Source of the DNA: Neobacillus novalis NBRC 102450
Lineage (GTDB): Bacteria > Bacillota > Bacilli > Bacillales > Cytobacillaceae
Direction: 5' to 3'
Assembly (NCBI RefSeq): GCF_001591805.1
Contig: NZ_BCVP01000012.1
Location: 216,801-280,800, forward strand
DNA: 64,000 bases
Part shown: positions 19,031 through 28,308 of the stretch, piece by piece
Layout of the letters: each line of letters begins with the position of its first letter
How positions within the stretch are numbered: the first letter of the stretch is position 1
Translations under genes and position numbers: made by a program
Notes under the pieces: model-generated
The model's input: only the letters and a program-made list of their open reading frames with translations
Databases searched by the model: none
Told to the model about the DNA's origin: nothing

Positions 19031-19519
19031 TTATTTTGTTTGAATCATTTTTGTCCGGTAATCTGTTTCATAATACTCAAGTTCTTCTCTAATCCGCTGG
19101 AATTCACCTTCAAGACTATTTAGCAGACGGGCTATGCTAGCCGGGACATTTCGATAAAACTTAATGGAATTCCTGCCTGTGTAGGCGGACCTACTGTCTT
19201 CAAACCAGGCATCATTCTTTGGTGAGAAAAACTCTTCAATACATTGATGATAAATTTTGTACAGCGTCTTTTCCGCTGCCGCTTTTTGAAAAGGTTCACA
19301 TTGCAAAATAATCGAGCAGGCATCCAAGCCTTCCTCACTATACACGATAAGTCTACGTAAATTTGCAAAGATTAACTTCGTATAGGTCCGGTCATCCTCG
19401 ATATCTTCAATCAACTTTGTTATTGTTGTTTCATTAAGGAAGTCCTCTAAAGTTGTAATAGTCTTACTTAGAAACTCTTTTACATCGTTTAGTTGTGAAT
19501 TTACTAACCTATTCCCCAT
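19031..19519 (-). CDS. ypuI: DUF3907-family protein YpuI
   Basis: A 162-aa cytosolic protein, mostly helical and charged, matching the YpuI (DUF3907) family by features such as RRLIVYSEEGLDAC, YHQCIEEFFSPKNDAW and GRNSIKFYRNVP. No enzymatic motif or membrane segment is visible and the function is unknown. It keeps its B. subtilis neighbourhood next to the scpAB side, but here a further gene and a repeat lie between it and scpB. Confidence 0.85.
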   Translation of the reverse strand: MGNRLVNSQLNDVKEFLSKTITTLEDFLNETTITKLIEDIEDDRTYTKLIFANLRRLIVYSEEGLDACSIILQCEPFQKAAAEKTLYKIYHQCIEEFFSPKNDAWFEDSRSAYTGRNSIKFYRNVPASIARLLNSLEGEFQRIREELEYYETDYRTKMIQTK

Positions 19520-19532
19520 CGTTACCCCCCTC

Positions 19533-19577
19533 GTCTAGCTCCACTTCATACGCTGCTAAACGTCCGCTTCCGCTTTT
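19533..19577 (-). repeat. Intergenic repeat, copy 2
   Basis: On the minus strand this reads AAAAGCGGAAGCGGACGTTT, then AGCAGCGTATGAAGTGGAGC and TAGAC. Its first about 23 bases match copy 1 at 17923; the TAGAC end resembles the end of copy 3 at 27871. It fills the gap between ypuI and the uncharacterised gene upstream. Confidence 0.5.
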
Positions 19578-19578
19578 C

Positions 19579-19998
19579 TTATTTCGGCTGCATGATAAAC
19601 TCAAGCGGCGAACGAAGCTGATAACCTTTATTTTGTTTAAGAGCTAGAAATATTTCAGGCAGTTTATCAAAATTAATATCTTGAAAATAGGATGCAAACT
19701 CATACTTGGAATTGATATAGAGGCGCTTCCGTCTGCGCAAACCAGGATTTTTCAACAGGCAGACAAGTGCCACGATATCCTTGAACTGGACCTCATTTCC
19801 GTCTTGAAGCATGATTGAGTTTTGTTCGTACGGAGTAAATTCCTGAATAATTTCATCAAAATAACGAACATAAAGAACGTGAAGTGTTTTTTCCTCGCCG
19901 TCCTCGGTAAACGTAACCTCACTCCGGTTAAAAAAGTCCTCCGAAGTATTTGATTGTTCCTTTTCTAATTCAAACCCTCTACACTCTTTAATTAGCAA
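19579..19998 (-). CDS. Uncharacterised 139-aa protein
   Basis: I do not recognise a family. The sequence is soluble and rich in charged and aromatic residues, with strand-like patterns (EKTLHVLYVRYFDEII) and a basic patch (GLRRRKRLYINSKYEF). I chose a TTG start (MLIKECRGFELE) because AAGGAG lies about 10 nt upstream; the longest open frame begins at 20052 with no clear ribosome site. It stands between ypuI and scpB with an intergenic repeat just downstream, so it may be a lineage-specific insertion into the ancestral ypuI-scpB order. Confidence 0.6.
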   Translation of the reverse strand: MLIKECRGFELEKEQSNTSEDFFNRSEVTFTEDGEEKTLHVLYVRYFDEIIQEFTPYEQNSIMLQDGNEVQFKDIVALVCLLKNPGLRRRKRLYINSKYEFASYFQDINFDKLPEIFLALKQNKGYQLRSPLEFIMQPK

Positions 19999-20102
19999 CT
20001 TAATCCCGCTCCTTATCGAAATGCTCATTCCATTTATGACAGTAAAAACCATTTTAAAAACATATACTTATTTTAACATAAATTTTGATTGTCGTTTGAA
20101 GA

Positions 20103-20690
20103 TTAAGAATTAATCGTTTCCTGAAACTTAGAAAAGAATAAATCGGCTTCCTCTTGAATATATTCATCTTCCACTTTTTCGGGGAGCTGTGGAAGCTCCT
20201 TCAAGCTTTTTAGACCAAAATAATCGAGAAACTCTTTCGTTGTACCGTATAAATAAGCTCTGCCGGTGCCTTCCGCCCGGCCGACATCTGATATTAACAC
20301 TTTTGATATTAGTGTATGTAAGGGCCGCTCTGTTTTCACACCGCGAATTTCTTCAATTTCCGCTCTAGTAATCGGCTGTTTATAGGCAATGATTGCCAAC
20401 GTCTCTAAAGCTGCTTGAGACAAAGTCGATGTATGCGGGGAATCTACCAGCTTCTTTAAATAGACCGCATTTTCTTTCTTGGTTGCAAGCTGATAGGTAC
20501 CAGCCAGCTGGACAACCATGATTCCTCTTTTGTCATCTCGGTCATATTCTTTTTTTAAATCCTCAATGATTTCACTAGCCTTTAGCTCGTCTACATCTAG
20601 GACCTCTGCTAATTGCTTTAACGAAAGCCCTTCATCACCAGCTGCAAATAAAAGGCTTTCGATAATGCTCGACCAATTAATAATATCCAA
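20103..20690 (-). CDS. scpB: Condensin subunit ScpB (segregation and condensation protein B)
   Basis: A 195-aa kleisin-interacting winged-helix protein. ScpB dimers bind ScpA and help the SMC complex organise and segregate the chromosome. Two winged-helix domains are visible: residues about 5-85 ([19 protein letters not shown]) and about 90-170, with the signature [20 protein letters not shown] and [15 protein letters not shown]. It follows scpA by 18 bp in the same operon. Confidence 0.95.
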   Translation of the reverse strand: MDIINWSSIIESLLFAAGDEGLSLKQLAEVLDVDELKASEIIEDLKKEYDRDDKRGIMVVQLAGTYQLATKKENAVYLKKLVDSPHTSTLSQAALETLAIIAYKQPITRAEIEEIRGVKTERPLHTLISKVLISDVGRAEGTGRAYLYGTTKEFLDYFGLKSLKELPQLPEKVEDEYIQEEADLFFSKFQETINS

Positions 20691-20708
20691 CCAAATCTAT
20701 CCTTTCCT

Positions 20709-21449
20709 TTAAAAAGCTTCTACATAAATATCTCCAAAATTTTCTTGCTGCCAGACGTCAATTTCTTTCCTTTTGATCAGCTCCAAAACGGCCAAAAAAG
20801 TAACGACTTTATGACCCTTGGCTGGAAAGGGAAATAAATCATTAAAATTCTTTCGCCCTTTAAGCTGTTTTAATTCATCCATTATTTCCGTCATTCTTGT
20901 TTCAATTGATATTTCATGGCGGGTAATTTTGGCCGCCATGGGGCGCTGAAGTTTCTTTCGTCGTAATAATTTTTGAAAAGCAGCCAGCATATCATAAAGA
21001 GAGACATTTAACTCTGACTTTCCAGGCTGAAGCCCCTTTGCAAAATCCGATAGGTCGCTTGGTGGTTTTGTATACATTAAGCCGCGCTCTTCTTCCATTG
21101 ATTTTAAATCATGCGCAGCCTCTTTGTATTTCCGATACTCTATTAAACGCTCAACAAGTTCATCCCTAGGATCGTCCTCAAAGGACACTTCCAGGTCCTC
21201 GTCAGCGAACACCTCTTCATTCTTTGGTAAAAGCATTTTACTCTTAATCGCAAGCAACGTAGCAGCCATTACCAAAAACTCACTTGCGACATCAAGTTTT
21301 AGCTCCGTCATTGTTTTAATATAGATTAAATATTGTTCCGTAATTTGAGAAACTGGAATATCATATATATCAATTTCGAGCCGGTTAATTAAATGGAGCA
21401 GCAGATCTAGCGGCCCTTCAAACGCATCAATTTTCACCTGATACGGCAT
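20709..21449 (-). CDS. scpA: Condensin kleisin subunit ScpA
   Basis: A 246-aa kleisin that bridges the SMC head domains. The N-terminal domain, which contacts the SMC neck, begins at FEGPLDLLLHLINRLEIDIY; the middle (about 75-150) is acidic and binds ScpB; the C-terminal winged helix ends with TFLAVLELIKRKEIDVWQQE. It is the first gene of the scpAB operon, divergent from the small gene at 21658. Confidence 0.95.
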   Translation of the reverse strand: MPYQVKIDAFEGPLDLLLHLINRLEIDIYDIPVSQITEQYLIYIKTMTELKLDVASEFLVMAATLLAIKSKMLLPKNEEVFADEDLEVSFEDDPRDELVERLIEYRKYKEAAHDLKSMEEERGLMYTKPPSDLSDFAKGLQPGKSELNVSLYDMLAAFQKLLRRKKLQRPMAAKITRHEISIETRMTEIMDELKQLKGRKNFNDLFPFPAKGHKVVTFLAVLELIKRKEIDVWQQENFGDIYVEAF

Positions 21450-21657
21450 TATCTCTCACCAAAATTCTAAAAAAATTTTAATTGATTACTTATTTACTGC
21501 GACTATAAATAGTATAGAGGATTCAATTAGGTTATCCAATAGAAAAATAACCCTAGAGGGGCTTTATTACGAAAACGTGATGTTTGCCCATAACAATGGA
21601 CAATTTTCTTACATATGATGACAAGGAAAAGAACAAAACATTTTAGGAGGAATAAAT

Positions 21658-21744
21658 ATGGATGGCGGTTTCGGAGCGGGTTTTGCATTAATCGTTGTTC
21701 TATTCATTTTGTTAATTATCGTTGGGGCTTCCTGGGTCTATTAA
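21658..21744 (+). CDS. YjcZ-family small sporulation membrane protein (28 aa)
   Basis: A 28-aa peptide, MDGGFGAGFALIVV then a hydrophobic run ending GASWVY. A Gly-rich N-terminus, one membrane helix and the ending GASWVY/GAsyv are typical of the YjcZ/YtzM-like tiny sporulation proteins of Bacillaceae. The start has a strong ribosome site (TAGGAGGAATAAAT). A terminator follows at 21822. A CATATGATG stretch 38 bp upstream resembles a late sigma (K-type) -10, but I do not rely on it. Confidence 0.75.
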   Translation: MDGGFGAGFALIVVLFILLIIVGASWVY

Positions 21745-21821
21745 TATAAAAAATACGGAAGTACCTGCATAGTTAGCACAGTCCCACCTGAGGACTGACA
21801 ATATTGATTAGAATAAGAGGA

Positions 21822-21848
21822 AACCCGTCTATCCTGACGGGTTTTTTT
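21822..21848 (+). terminator. Terminator after the YjcZ-like gene
   Basis: AACCCGTC/GACGGGTT hairpin followed by TTTTTT. Confidence 0.75.
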
Positions 21849-21918
21849 ATGCCTTTTAACCAATGAATTGGCCCGTGTGTGATAAACTGGATATAAACCA
21901 CTTTATTAGGGGGATTAT

Positions 21919-22428
21919 ATGTATCCGCAAGAATACATTCAATTTTTAACCCATTTTCATGGTGACAGAGATTATTTTGAGTGTCATGAAGTACTTGAAG
22001 AATTATGGAAAAAGACAGATTCCGGCAACAAAGATTCCAGCTGGGTCGGACTTATTCTATTAGCCGTTTCTACTTATCATCACCGCAGAGGTAATTTTAA
22101 TGGGGCGAAACGAACATTAGAAAAAGCGTTAAAGATTTTTGAAACGCCGGCCAATCTTGGTTTAGATACACAGCAGCTTAACAAATTGTTATCAGAACGA
22201 TTATCGCTAATTGATACAGAAGCTGCCTATACCAGCTTTGAATTACCAATCTGTGACCCAGTCTTGTTAGAAGTATGTAAAAAATCCTCTGCCAGCGCTG
22301 GATTGGTTTGGGGGCAAGGAAGTGACATTACGAATATGAGCCTCATTCATCGCCATAAACTAAGGGACAGAACAGACGTTATTCGAGAGCGAGATCAGTC
22401 ATTAAAGAGGCGAAAAGGCAGCGAATAA
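21919..22428 (+). CDS. ypuF: DUF309-family protein YpuF
   Basis: A 169-aa cytosolic protein. The DUF309 signature is HFHGDRDYFECHEVLEELWK at about residues 14-33, followed by a helical TPR-like segment (YHHRRGNFNGAKRTLEKALK). The function is unknown. The location beside scpA and ribT matches ypuF of B. subtilis. The terminator hairpin overlaps the last codons. Confidence 0.85.
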   Translation: MYPQEYIQFLTHFHGDRDYFECHEVLEELWKKTDSGNKDSSWVGLILLAVSTYHHRRGNFNGAKRTLEKALKIFETPANLGLDTQQLNKLLSERLSLIDTEAAYTSFELPICDPVLLEVCKKSSASAGLVWGQGSDITNMSLIHRHKLRDRTDVIRERDQSLKRRKGSE

Positions 22429-22450
22429 AATTTACTCGCTGCCTTTTGGT
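22413..22450 (+). terminator. Terminator overlapping the end of ypuF
   Basis: A long stem AAAAGGCAGCGA/TCGCTGCCTTTT includes the last ypuF codons; the T tail is short. Confidence 0.6.
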
Positions 22451-22554
22451 AAAGGGGCGGAGCGCCACATAAACGAATCAGTAGAGCCCAGCTTAACCTT
22501 GATATACAATTTTGGACAATGAATGATGTGAAGCAAAGCTCTGCTCACACCGCC

Positions 22555-22905
<351 letters not shown>

Positions 22906-23073
22906 TTAGATCCCTCATTATATCAAATAAACCGATGAAATCCCTGGTTTAGCAATAGTATATTTTTTCCAAATAAATCATTAATAAACCTTATTCATTA
23001 TATGTAGTTGAATTTATAATGTTTCTCTTAATCACAATCATACAGAATAAATGGCAAATCATCAATGAATAAT

Positions 23074-23172
23074 CTAGCTATGATTAGGTCCAATAAAAAT
23101 CCAGTAGATCATTCCCCAAATTACGGATAGCCCGATAAGTATGCTAAATAAGATCCAGTTGTTCCTTTTCAT
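23074..23172 (-). CDS. Small single-pass membrane protein (32 aa)
   Basis: A 32-codon ORF reading MKRNNWILFSILIGLSVIWG and ending IYWIFIGPNHS: a positive N-terminus followed by one hydrophobic helix. GGAGG lies 10 nt upstream of the ATG. No function is known to me. It occupies the otherwise gene-free 22906-23388 interval between ribT and ypuA, where I see nothing else beyond AT-rich sequence. Confidence 0.55.
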   Translation of the reverse strand: MKRNNWILFSILIGLSVIWGMIYWIFIGPNHS

Positions 23173-23388
23173 TAAAAACTTTCCTCCAACAAGAGTTCTT
23201 CTGTCCTTCATTCTACACCATCTAACAGAAATAATCTATTTTCTCTTACAAAATTTGCATTTCAACCAGTAAAGTTTTAAAATCTATGAAACTTCTAAGT
23301 TAAATTATACGTTTATATTATTGGTTTCGGTTATATTAATAAATGAATACTCTCTTGACTAACATGAGATTACCCAAGGAGGCAAACA

Positions 23389-24252
23389 ATGAAAAAAGTA
23401 CTTATTATGCTAATTACCACTTTTATGCTCGCAGTTCCTCTCCGGGGCTTAGCCGACATGGCTGAGGGCGACATGATTGTCACATTAGGCGAAAATTTAA
23501 CAACAGAGCAAAAAAACAAGTTATTATCAGAAATGGGTGCACCGGAGGATGTTCAAATCGTTCCAGTCTCAAATCAGGAAGAACATCAATATTTAGGGAA
23601 ATATGTAGCCAAATCTTTAATTGGCACTAAGGCAATCTCTTCCTCAGCGATTACCATGGCACCAAAGGGTTCCGGGATTACCGTTAAAACCAAGAATATC
23701 AATTGGGTTACTGATGAAATGTATGTGAATGCGCTGATTACGGCGGGAGTCAAGGATGCGGATATTTATATTACGGCACCAATTGCCGTTTCTGGAACCG
23801 CTGCGTTAACAGGCATTATTAAAGCCTACGAAATTTCAGCAGATAAAACCATTCCTGAGGAAGTTAAACAGGCGGCAAACCAAGAGATGGTTGAAACTGC
23901 CAAATTGGGCGACTCCATCGGTGATAAGAATGCCGCGGCATTAATTGCCAAAGTAAAAGAAGAAATCGCCAAGAAAAAACCGAAAAACGATGAGGAATTA
24001 CGAAAAATCATCGATCAAGCGGCTAAGGATTTAAACGTTAAGCTTAGCGATAAGGAAATGCAAAGACTCCTTGACTTTTTTAATAAGCTAAAGGATTTGA
24101 ATATCGACTGGAAACAAGTAAGCGATCAGCTGAATAAAGCAAAAGACCGCATTTCTAAATTTCTTCAATCCGAAGAGGGACAAGGTTTCTTTGAAAAAAT
24201 CAAGCAATTCTTTATTTGGCTGATTGATGCGATTAAATCTCTCTTCTCTTAA
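23389..24252 (+). CDS. ypuA: DUF1002-family exported protein YpuA
   Basis: A 287-aa secreted or wall-associated protein. The signal peptide is MKKVLIMLITTFMLAVPLRG to about residue 22; the rest is the DUF1002 domain with ITAGVKDADIYITAPIAVSG and a helical C-terminus ending in a hydrophobic FFIWLIDAIKSLFS that might anchor or be amphipathic. No biochemical function is established that I know of. A well-placed ribosome site (AAGGAGG) precedes it. It converges on lysA with a shared terminator. Confidence 0.87.
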   Translation: MKKVLIMLITTFMLAVPLRGLADMAEGDMIVTLGENLTTEQKNKLLSEMGAPEDVQIVPVSNQEEHQYLGKYVAKSLIGTKAISSSAITMAPKGSGITVKTKNINWVTDEMYVNALITAGVKDADIYITAPIAVSGTAALTGIIKAYEISADKTIPEEVKQAANQEMVETAKLGDSIGDKNAAALIAKVKEEIAKKKPKNDEELRKIIDQAAKDLNVKLSDKEMQRLLDFFNKLKDLNIDWKQVSDQLNKAKDRISKFLQSEEGQGFFEKIKQFFIWLIDAIKSLFS

Positions 24253-24260
24253 TTTGTTGA

Positions 24261-24289
24261 AAAAGCTGCCGGATTACACGGCAGCTTTT
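24261..24289. terminator. Bidirectional terminator between ypuA and lysA
   Basis: An 11-bp stem AAAAGCTGCCG/CGGCAGCTTTT between convergent genes, with T-rich flanks usable in both directions. Confidence 0.7.
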
Positions 24290-24290
24290 C

Positions 24291-25595
24291 TTATTTTAAT
24301 GGTAAGTCAAGTCTTACTAAGTCCTCATAGGTCTCTCTTTTTACTACTTGAGTGGCTTTTCCGTTCTCTACAAATACAACCGCTGGACGAGGGATCCGGT
24401 TATAGTTGTTTGACATGGAATAACCATAGGCACCCGTACAAAACACCGCAAGAATTTCATCTTCCCCTGTTTCTGGCAAAGGTAAATCCCAAATCAGCAT
24501 ATCGCCTGATTCGCAGCACTTTCCAGCAATCGAAACCGTCTCATTCGCCCGTGCTAATGGTTTTTTCGCCAGAACCGCTTCATATTTTGCTTGGTAAAGA
24601 GCAGGTCTAATATTATCACTCATTCCGCCATCAACAGCTAAATATTTCCTCACACCAGGAACATCTTTTGAAGAACCTACTTGATATAACGTAATACCCG
24701 CATCCCCAACAAGCGAGCGGCCTGGTTCAATCCATATTTCCGGCATTTTCAAAGAAGATTGACTAGTCAATTTTTTAACCTCTTTGATTATTTCGCTCAC
24801 ATAATGTGAGGGAGGGATCGGTTCATCCTCTTTTGTATAACGGATACCAAATCCTCCTCCCAAGTTTAATACCTTTGCTTCGAAGCCAAGCTCATTTTTC
24901 CAGACTGCCATTTGTTCAACAATTTTCTTTGCCGCAAGTAAGAAACCAGTGGTTTCAAATATTTGCGAACCAATGTGGCAATGAAGTCCAAGAACCTCAA
25001 AATGTTCAAATTGAAGGGCTGTGATTAACGCCGTTCCTGCTTGACCATTTTGAAGGTCAAAACCAAATTTTGAATCTTCCTGCCCGGTTAAAATGTAATC
25101 ATGTGTATGGGCTTCAATTCCCGGGGTTACCCGTAATAGGATGTTAACTTTAACGTTTTTCTCTTGGCAAATAGATTTTAATAGTTCCATTTCGAAAAAA
25201 TTATCGACTACAATACAGCCGATTCTGTTGTCCAATGCCATTTCCAATTCTTCTTTGCTTTTATTGTTTCCGTGAAAGTGAATTCTCTCAGGCGGAAATC
25301 CGGCAGCTAAAGCTGTATATAATTCCCCTCCGGAAACAACATCAAGTGATAAGCCTTCCTCTTCTGCTAGCTGCACCATTGCCACAGTCGAAAAGGCCTT
25401 GCTTGCATATGCTACTTGAGAGTTTATGTTTTGCTCTTCAAAGGCATGCTTAAACCCCCGTGCTCGTTCCCTCATTAATGCAACATCATAAACATATAGT
25501 GGTGTTCCAAAATCTCGAGTTAATTCTATCGTATCAACTCCGCCTATTTCCAAATTCCCAGCTTTATTTACGCCAGTTGTTCCGTAATAATACAT
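24291..25595 (-). CDS. lysA: Diaminopimelate decarboxylase LysA
   Basis: The last enzyme of lysine synthesis; it decarboxylates meso-diaminopimelate using PLP. It is an alanine-racemase-like fold III enzyme of 434 aa. The PLP lysine is in QVAYASKAFS; HCHIGSQI, the glycine-rich LNLGGGFGIRYT and the substrate Cys in GKCCESGDML are all present. The start is ATG (MYYYGTTGV) with GGGAAGG just upstream; a GTG six codons earlier is in frame but overlaps the ribosome site. Its position beside spoVAF is as in B. subtilis. Confidence 0.95.
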   Translation of the reverse strand: MYYYGTTGVNKAGNLEIGGVDTIELTRDFGTPLYVYDVALMRERARGFKHAFEEQNINSQVAYASKAFSTVAMVQLAEEEGLSLDVVSGGELYTALAAGFPPERIHFHGNNKSKEELEMALDNRIGCIVVDNFFEMELLKSICQEKNVKVNILLRVTPGIEAHTHDYILTGQEDSKFGFDLQNGQAGTALITALQFEHFEVLGLHCHIGSQIFETTGFLLAAKKIVEQMAVWKNELGFEAKVLNLGGGFGIRYTKEDEPIPPSHYVSEIIKEVKKLTSQSSLKMPEIWIEPGRSLVGDAGITLYQVGSSKDVPGVRKYLAVDGGMSDNIRPALYQAKYEAVLAKKPLARANETVSIAGKCCESGDMLIWDLPLPETGEDEILAVFCTGAYGYSMSNNYNRIPRPAVVFVENGKATQVVKRETYEDLVRLDLPLK

Positions 25596-25748
25596 TTCCT
25601 TCCCTCTCTCCACAACGACTCACAGTCTAAAAAGATAATAAATAAATAATAGACAGAATCCGCTAAAGAAACTGCCTATTTAAAATCCTTTATTTAATTA
25701 AAATACTTTAGCATAACAGCGGAAAAACCGCAATTATTTCTTACGTTT

Positions 25749-27230
25749 TTATCCTTTTGGCGGCTGTCGGAAGCGGTTCCTTGGATGCACAATACTCGGT
25801 CTCAGGTAAGAGCCTGGGATTGCCCTGCGGAAGACGATTTGTAAGAATCCCTTTGGCTCAAACGGAAGAAATGGCCAAAAATAAGGAGTATTAAGGGCCC
25901 GCATGTGAACAAGAAATAGAAATAGTAATGTGCCGCCAATGACAAAACCTGGCAGATGAAATGCTGCTGTCACAATCAAAAGCACCATTCTCGATATCTT
26001 ATTTGCCACTCCTAACTCATAGCTTGGAGTGGTAAATGTACCGATACCGGCAACTGCAACATAGAGGATAACCTCGGGTACAAATAAACCAACATCAATC
26101 GCAATTTGTCCAATCAATACCGCAGCAATTAAACCCATTGCTGTTGATAATGGTGTTGGCGTATGAATGGCAGCCATCCGTAAGAATTCTATCCCAAAAT
26201 CAGCTAATATTAGTTGAACTACAACCGGGATATTTGTTTGTTCATTTGGCCCAATAAAAGAGAGCTTTTCCGGTAACATACTAGGCTCTAACACAAATAA
26301 CATCCATAACGGAAGCAGAAATATCGACGTTAACACACCTAAAAAACGAGTCCAGCGTACAAAAGTACCAGCCGCAGGCGCTTCCCGAAATTCTTCAGCA
26401 TGCTGGACATGATGAAAGAATGTTGCCGGGGTGATGATCACACTTGGAGAAGTATCACAAAATATAACGACATGCCCCTCTAAGATATGCGCAGCTGCTA
26501 CATCCGCCCGCTCCGTATATCTTACAATCGGAAATGGATTCCATCCCTGCTTCACGATAAACTCTTCAAGCGTTTTATCCCCCATTGGGATTCCATCAAC
26601 ATCGATGGCTTGTAATTCTTTTCGAAGAATATTGAGTAAATCTGCATCTGCAACATCGGCCAAATAACCAAGTGCAACATCCGTTTTTGAACGTTTCCCC
26701 ACCTTTAACATTTCAAAGCGGAGCCGGCCATCACGAATTCGCCTTCTTGTTAACGCCGTATTCAAGACAATATTTTCGACAAAGCCATCACGGGCACCTC
26801 TGACAACCTTTTCTGTATCCGGCTCTTGAGGAGATCGCCCTGGATAGCTCCTTACGTCAATAATAAAAGCGGTTCTTTCCCCTTCCATTACGACGGCGAT
26901 TAATCCAGACAGGACCTGATCAACCACTGTATCAAGCATTTTCGTTTGTTCAACAGATTGATTCAAAAGCCGATTTTCAATCACCTTAAATAAATCTGTG
27001 GACAGTTTTTCATGATCATTGATTTCTACTAATTCTTCAATCAGTTGAATAATATAGAGGGTATCACATAAACCATTTACATAGTAAATGTGTACATCCT
27101 TTTTTAGAATCTTTAATTTCCTGATCCCTATATCAAAACTGACGCCAAGACCTGCACGTTGTTTCATATAGTGTTCAATTTCATGGACTGATTCGGGGAT
27201 TGGCCATTTCTGGTCCTGCATTTGTGTCAT
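25749..27230 (-). CDS. spoVAF: Spore germinant-receptor-like protein SpoVAF
   Basis: A 493-aa GerA-family inner-membrane protein encoded at the end of the spoVA cluster. The cytoplasmic N-terminal two-thirds carries the family stretches [20 protein letters not shown] and [20 protein letters not shown]; about five membrane helices follow ([47 protein letters not shown]). In Bacillus it modulates spore germination alongside the SpoVA channel. I place the start at ATG MTQMQD with AAGGAG upstream; it overlaps spoVAEA by 50 nt. Confidence 0.92.
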   Translation of the reverse strand: MTQMQDQKWPIPESVHEIEHYMKQRAGLGVSFDIGIRKLKILKKDVHIYYVNGLCDTLYIIQLIEELVEINDHEKLSTDLFKVIENRLLNQSVEQTKMLDTVVDQVLSGLIAVVMEGERTAFIIDVRSYPGRSPQEPDTEKVVRGARDGFVENIVLNTALTRRRIRDGRLRFEMLKVGKRSKTDVALGYLADVADADLLNILRKELQAIDVDGIPMGDKTLEEFIVKQGWNPFPIVRYTERADVAAAHILEGHVVIFCDTSPSVIITPATFFHHVQHAEEFREAPAAGTFVRWTRFLGVLTSIFLLPLWMLFVLEPSMLPEKLSFIGPNEQTNIPVVVQLILADFGIEFLRMAAIHTPTPLSTAMGLIAAVLIGQIAIDVGLFVPEVILYVAVAGIGTFTTPSYELGVANKISRMVLLIVTAAFHLPGFVIGGTLLFLFLVHMRALNTPYFWPFLPFEPKGFLQIVFRRAIPGSYLRPSIVHPRNRFRQPPKG

Positions 27231-27792
27231 AAAAACCACTCCTTTCAAGTATTAGCTGGACCGCTTTTTTCGTAATTGGGGAACCGACTTTGTAGGAGTC
27301 GCGCCTTGCCATTTTTCCGATATCACCAATTCCCACGATGAGTGGAACATCCAATTCATCAAGACAATAAACGGTATCTCCATTTATTCTCCCGGGTTCA
27401 AGTTCTGGTATACCAAATTTATCTACTCCATTTGAGGTTAACTCCCCGTCCCGGTCGATACTTACGTCAATCCTTGTCCATTCCTCATGCCTTGATTTTG
27501 CAGCAACTGCTATGACGCCTAAGACCTCGATTTCATTATGTAAAGCTACATATTTCAATGCGTTTTCACCTGCACCTTCACCGACAATCCCACTATCGTC
27601 AAACATCACCAATACCGGATCGTGTCGAGCTTTTTTAATTAAATGGACAATTTCCGGACCAGTTAATTTGGACGGATTCCCTTGAGAACTTGAAATACAG
27701 CGTCCGCCAATTTCATGCGCCACATGCTCAATCGCCTTTTTGGCATATTCATCACCGTCAGTAACTAAAATGACCCGCCTCCGAATACTCAT
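27181..27792 (-). CDS. spoVAEA: Stage V sporulation protein AE (SpoVAEA)
   Basis: A 203-aa soluble protein of the spoVA operon. Features matching Spo[24 protein letters not shown] at the start, [18 protein letters not shown] in the middle and [16 protein letters not shown] near the end. It is associated with germination and handling of dipicolinic acid in spores, but its molecular role is unclear. The 3' end overlaps spoVAF. In B. subtilis it is preceded by spoVAC, D and EB; here a 90-bp gap containing a repeat precedes it instead. Confidence 0.92.
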   Translation of the reverse strand: MSIRRRVILVTDGDEYAKKAIEHVAHEIGGRCISSSQGNPSKLTGPEIVHLIKKARHDPVLVMFDDSGIVGEGAGENALKYVALHNEIEVLGVIAVAAKSRHEEWTRIDVSIDRDGELTSNGVDKFGIPELEPGRINGDTVYCLDELDVPLIVGIGDIGKMARRDSYKVGSPITKKAVQLILERSGFYDTNAGPEMANPRISP

Positions 27793-27812
27793 CCTTTGAT
27801 GTCCTTTCTTAG

Positions 27813-27871
27813 AAAAGCGTTAGCGCCCGCTCAGCTCACGTCTACTAGTCGCTGGGCGCTTACGCTAGACA
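27813..27871. repeat. Intergenic repeat, copy 3, with hairpin ends
   Basis: Begins AAAAGCGTTAGCGCCCGC on the plus strand and ends GGGCGCTTACGCTAGACA; the two ends pair (AGCGTTAGCGCCC with GGGCGCTTACGCT, one mismatch). The start resembles copies 1 and 2 at 17923 and 19533. It lies exactly at the spoVAB/spoVAEA junction where spoVAC-D-EB would be expected. Confidence 0.6.
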
Positions 27872-27882
27872 ATTTCAAAGTC

Positions 27883-28308
27883 TTAATGATGAACAAAATA
27901 TAGCCATTGAAAAATCGAACCGAAAATTTTTCCTAAAACAATGGCCATAATGAGGATAACAATCTCGCCATCCAGCCGAATCCTTTTGGCAAGGATCGGC
28001 AGAACGTTTAATACTTCTGTAAGAGCGGCTGCCAGCATCCCAACAAAAACCCCCCCAATGATTCCTAAAGGGATTAGTAAAATTGGTGAGATATGTAAAA
28101 CTGGGTCTCTTAGACTGGCGAATACCCCTGTAAGTGCACCGAAGACCACTGCCCATTCATACTGTTGAATCATTTTCATTGTTTTGGTCAGCTGTGTCAG
28201 TCTGGGAATAATTCCAAGTACGGTGAGAAAAGCAACAAACCCGGAGCCTACGGCCAATCCACTTGCAAATCCAAAAAAGCTAACGGCTAGAATTTTAATC
28301 GTCGTCAT
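27883..28308 (-). CDS. spoVAB: Stage V sporulation protein AB
   Basis: A 141-aa integral membrane protein with four or five helices (FGFASGLAVGSGFVAFLTVL, AVVFGALTGVFASL, LLIPLGIIGGVFVGMLAAAL, VILIMAIVLGKIFGSIFQWL). SpoVAB is part of the set needed for dipicolinic acid uptake into the forespore and its release at germination. It overlaps spoVAA by 14 nt. It ends 90 bp before spoVAEA. Confidence 0.92.
   Translation of the reverse strand: MTTIKILAVSFFGFASGLAVGSGFVAFLTVLGIIPRLTQLTKTMKMIQQYEWAVVFGALTGVFASLRDPVLHISPILLIPLGIIGGVFVGMLAAALTEVLNVLPILAKRIRLDGEIVILIMAIVLGKIFGSIFQWLYFVHH

Noticed and set aside
25596..25613. GTG start six codons upstream in lysA
   Set aside because: The GTG codon and following bases form the ribosome site for the ATG that matches LysA homologues.
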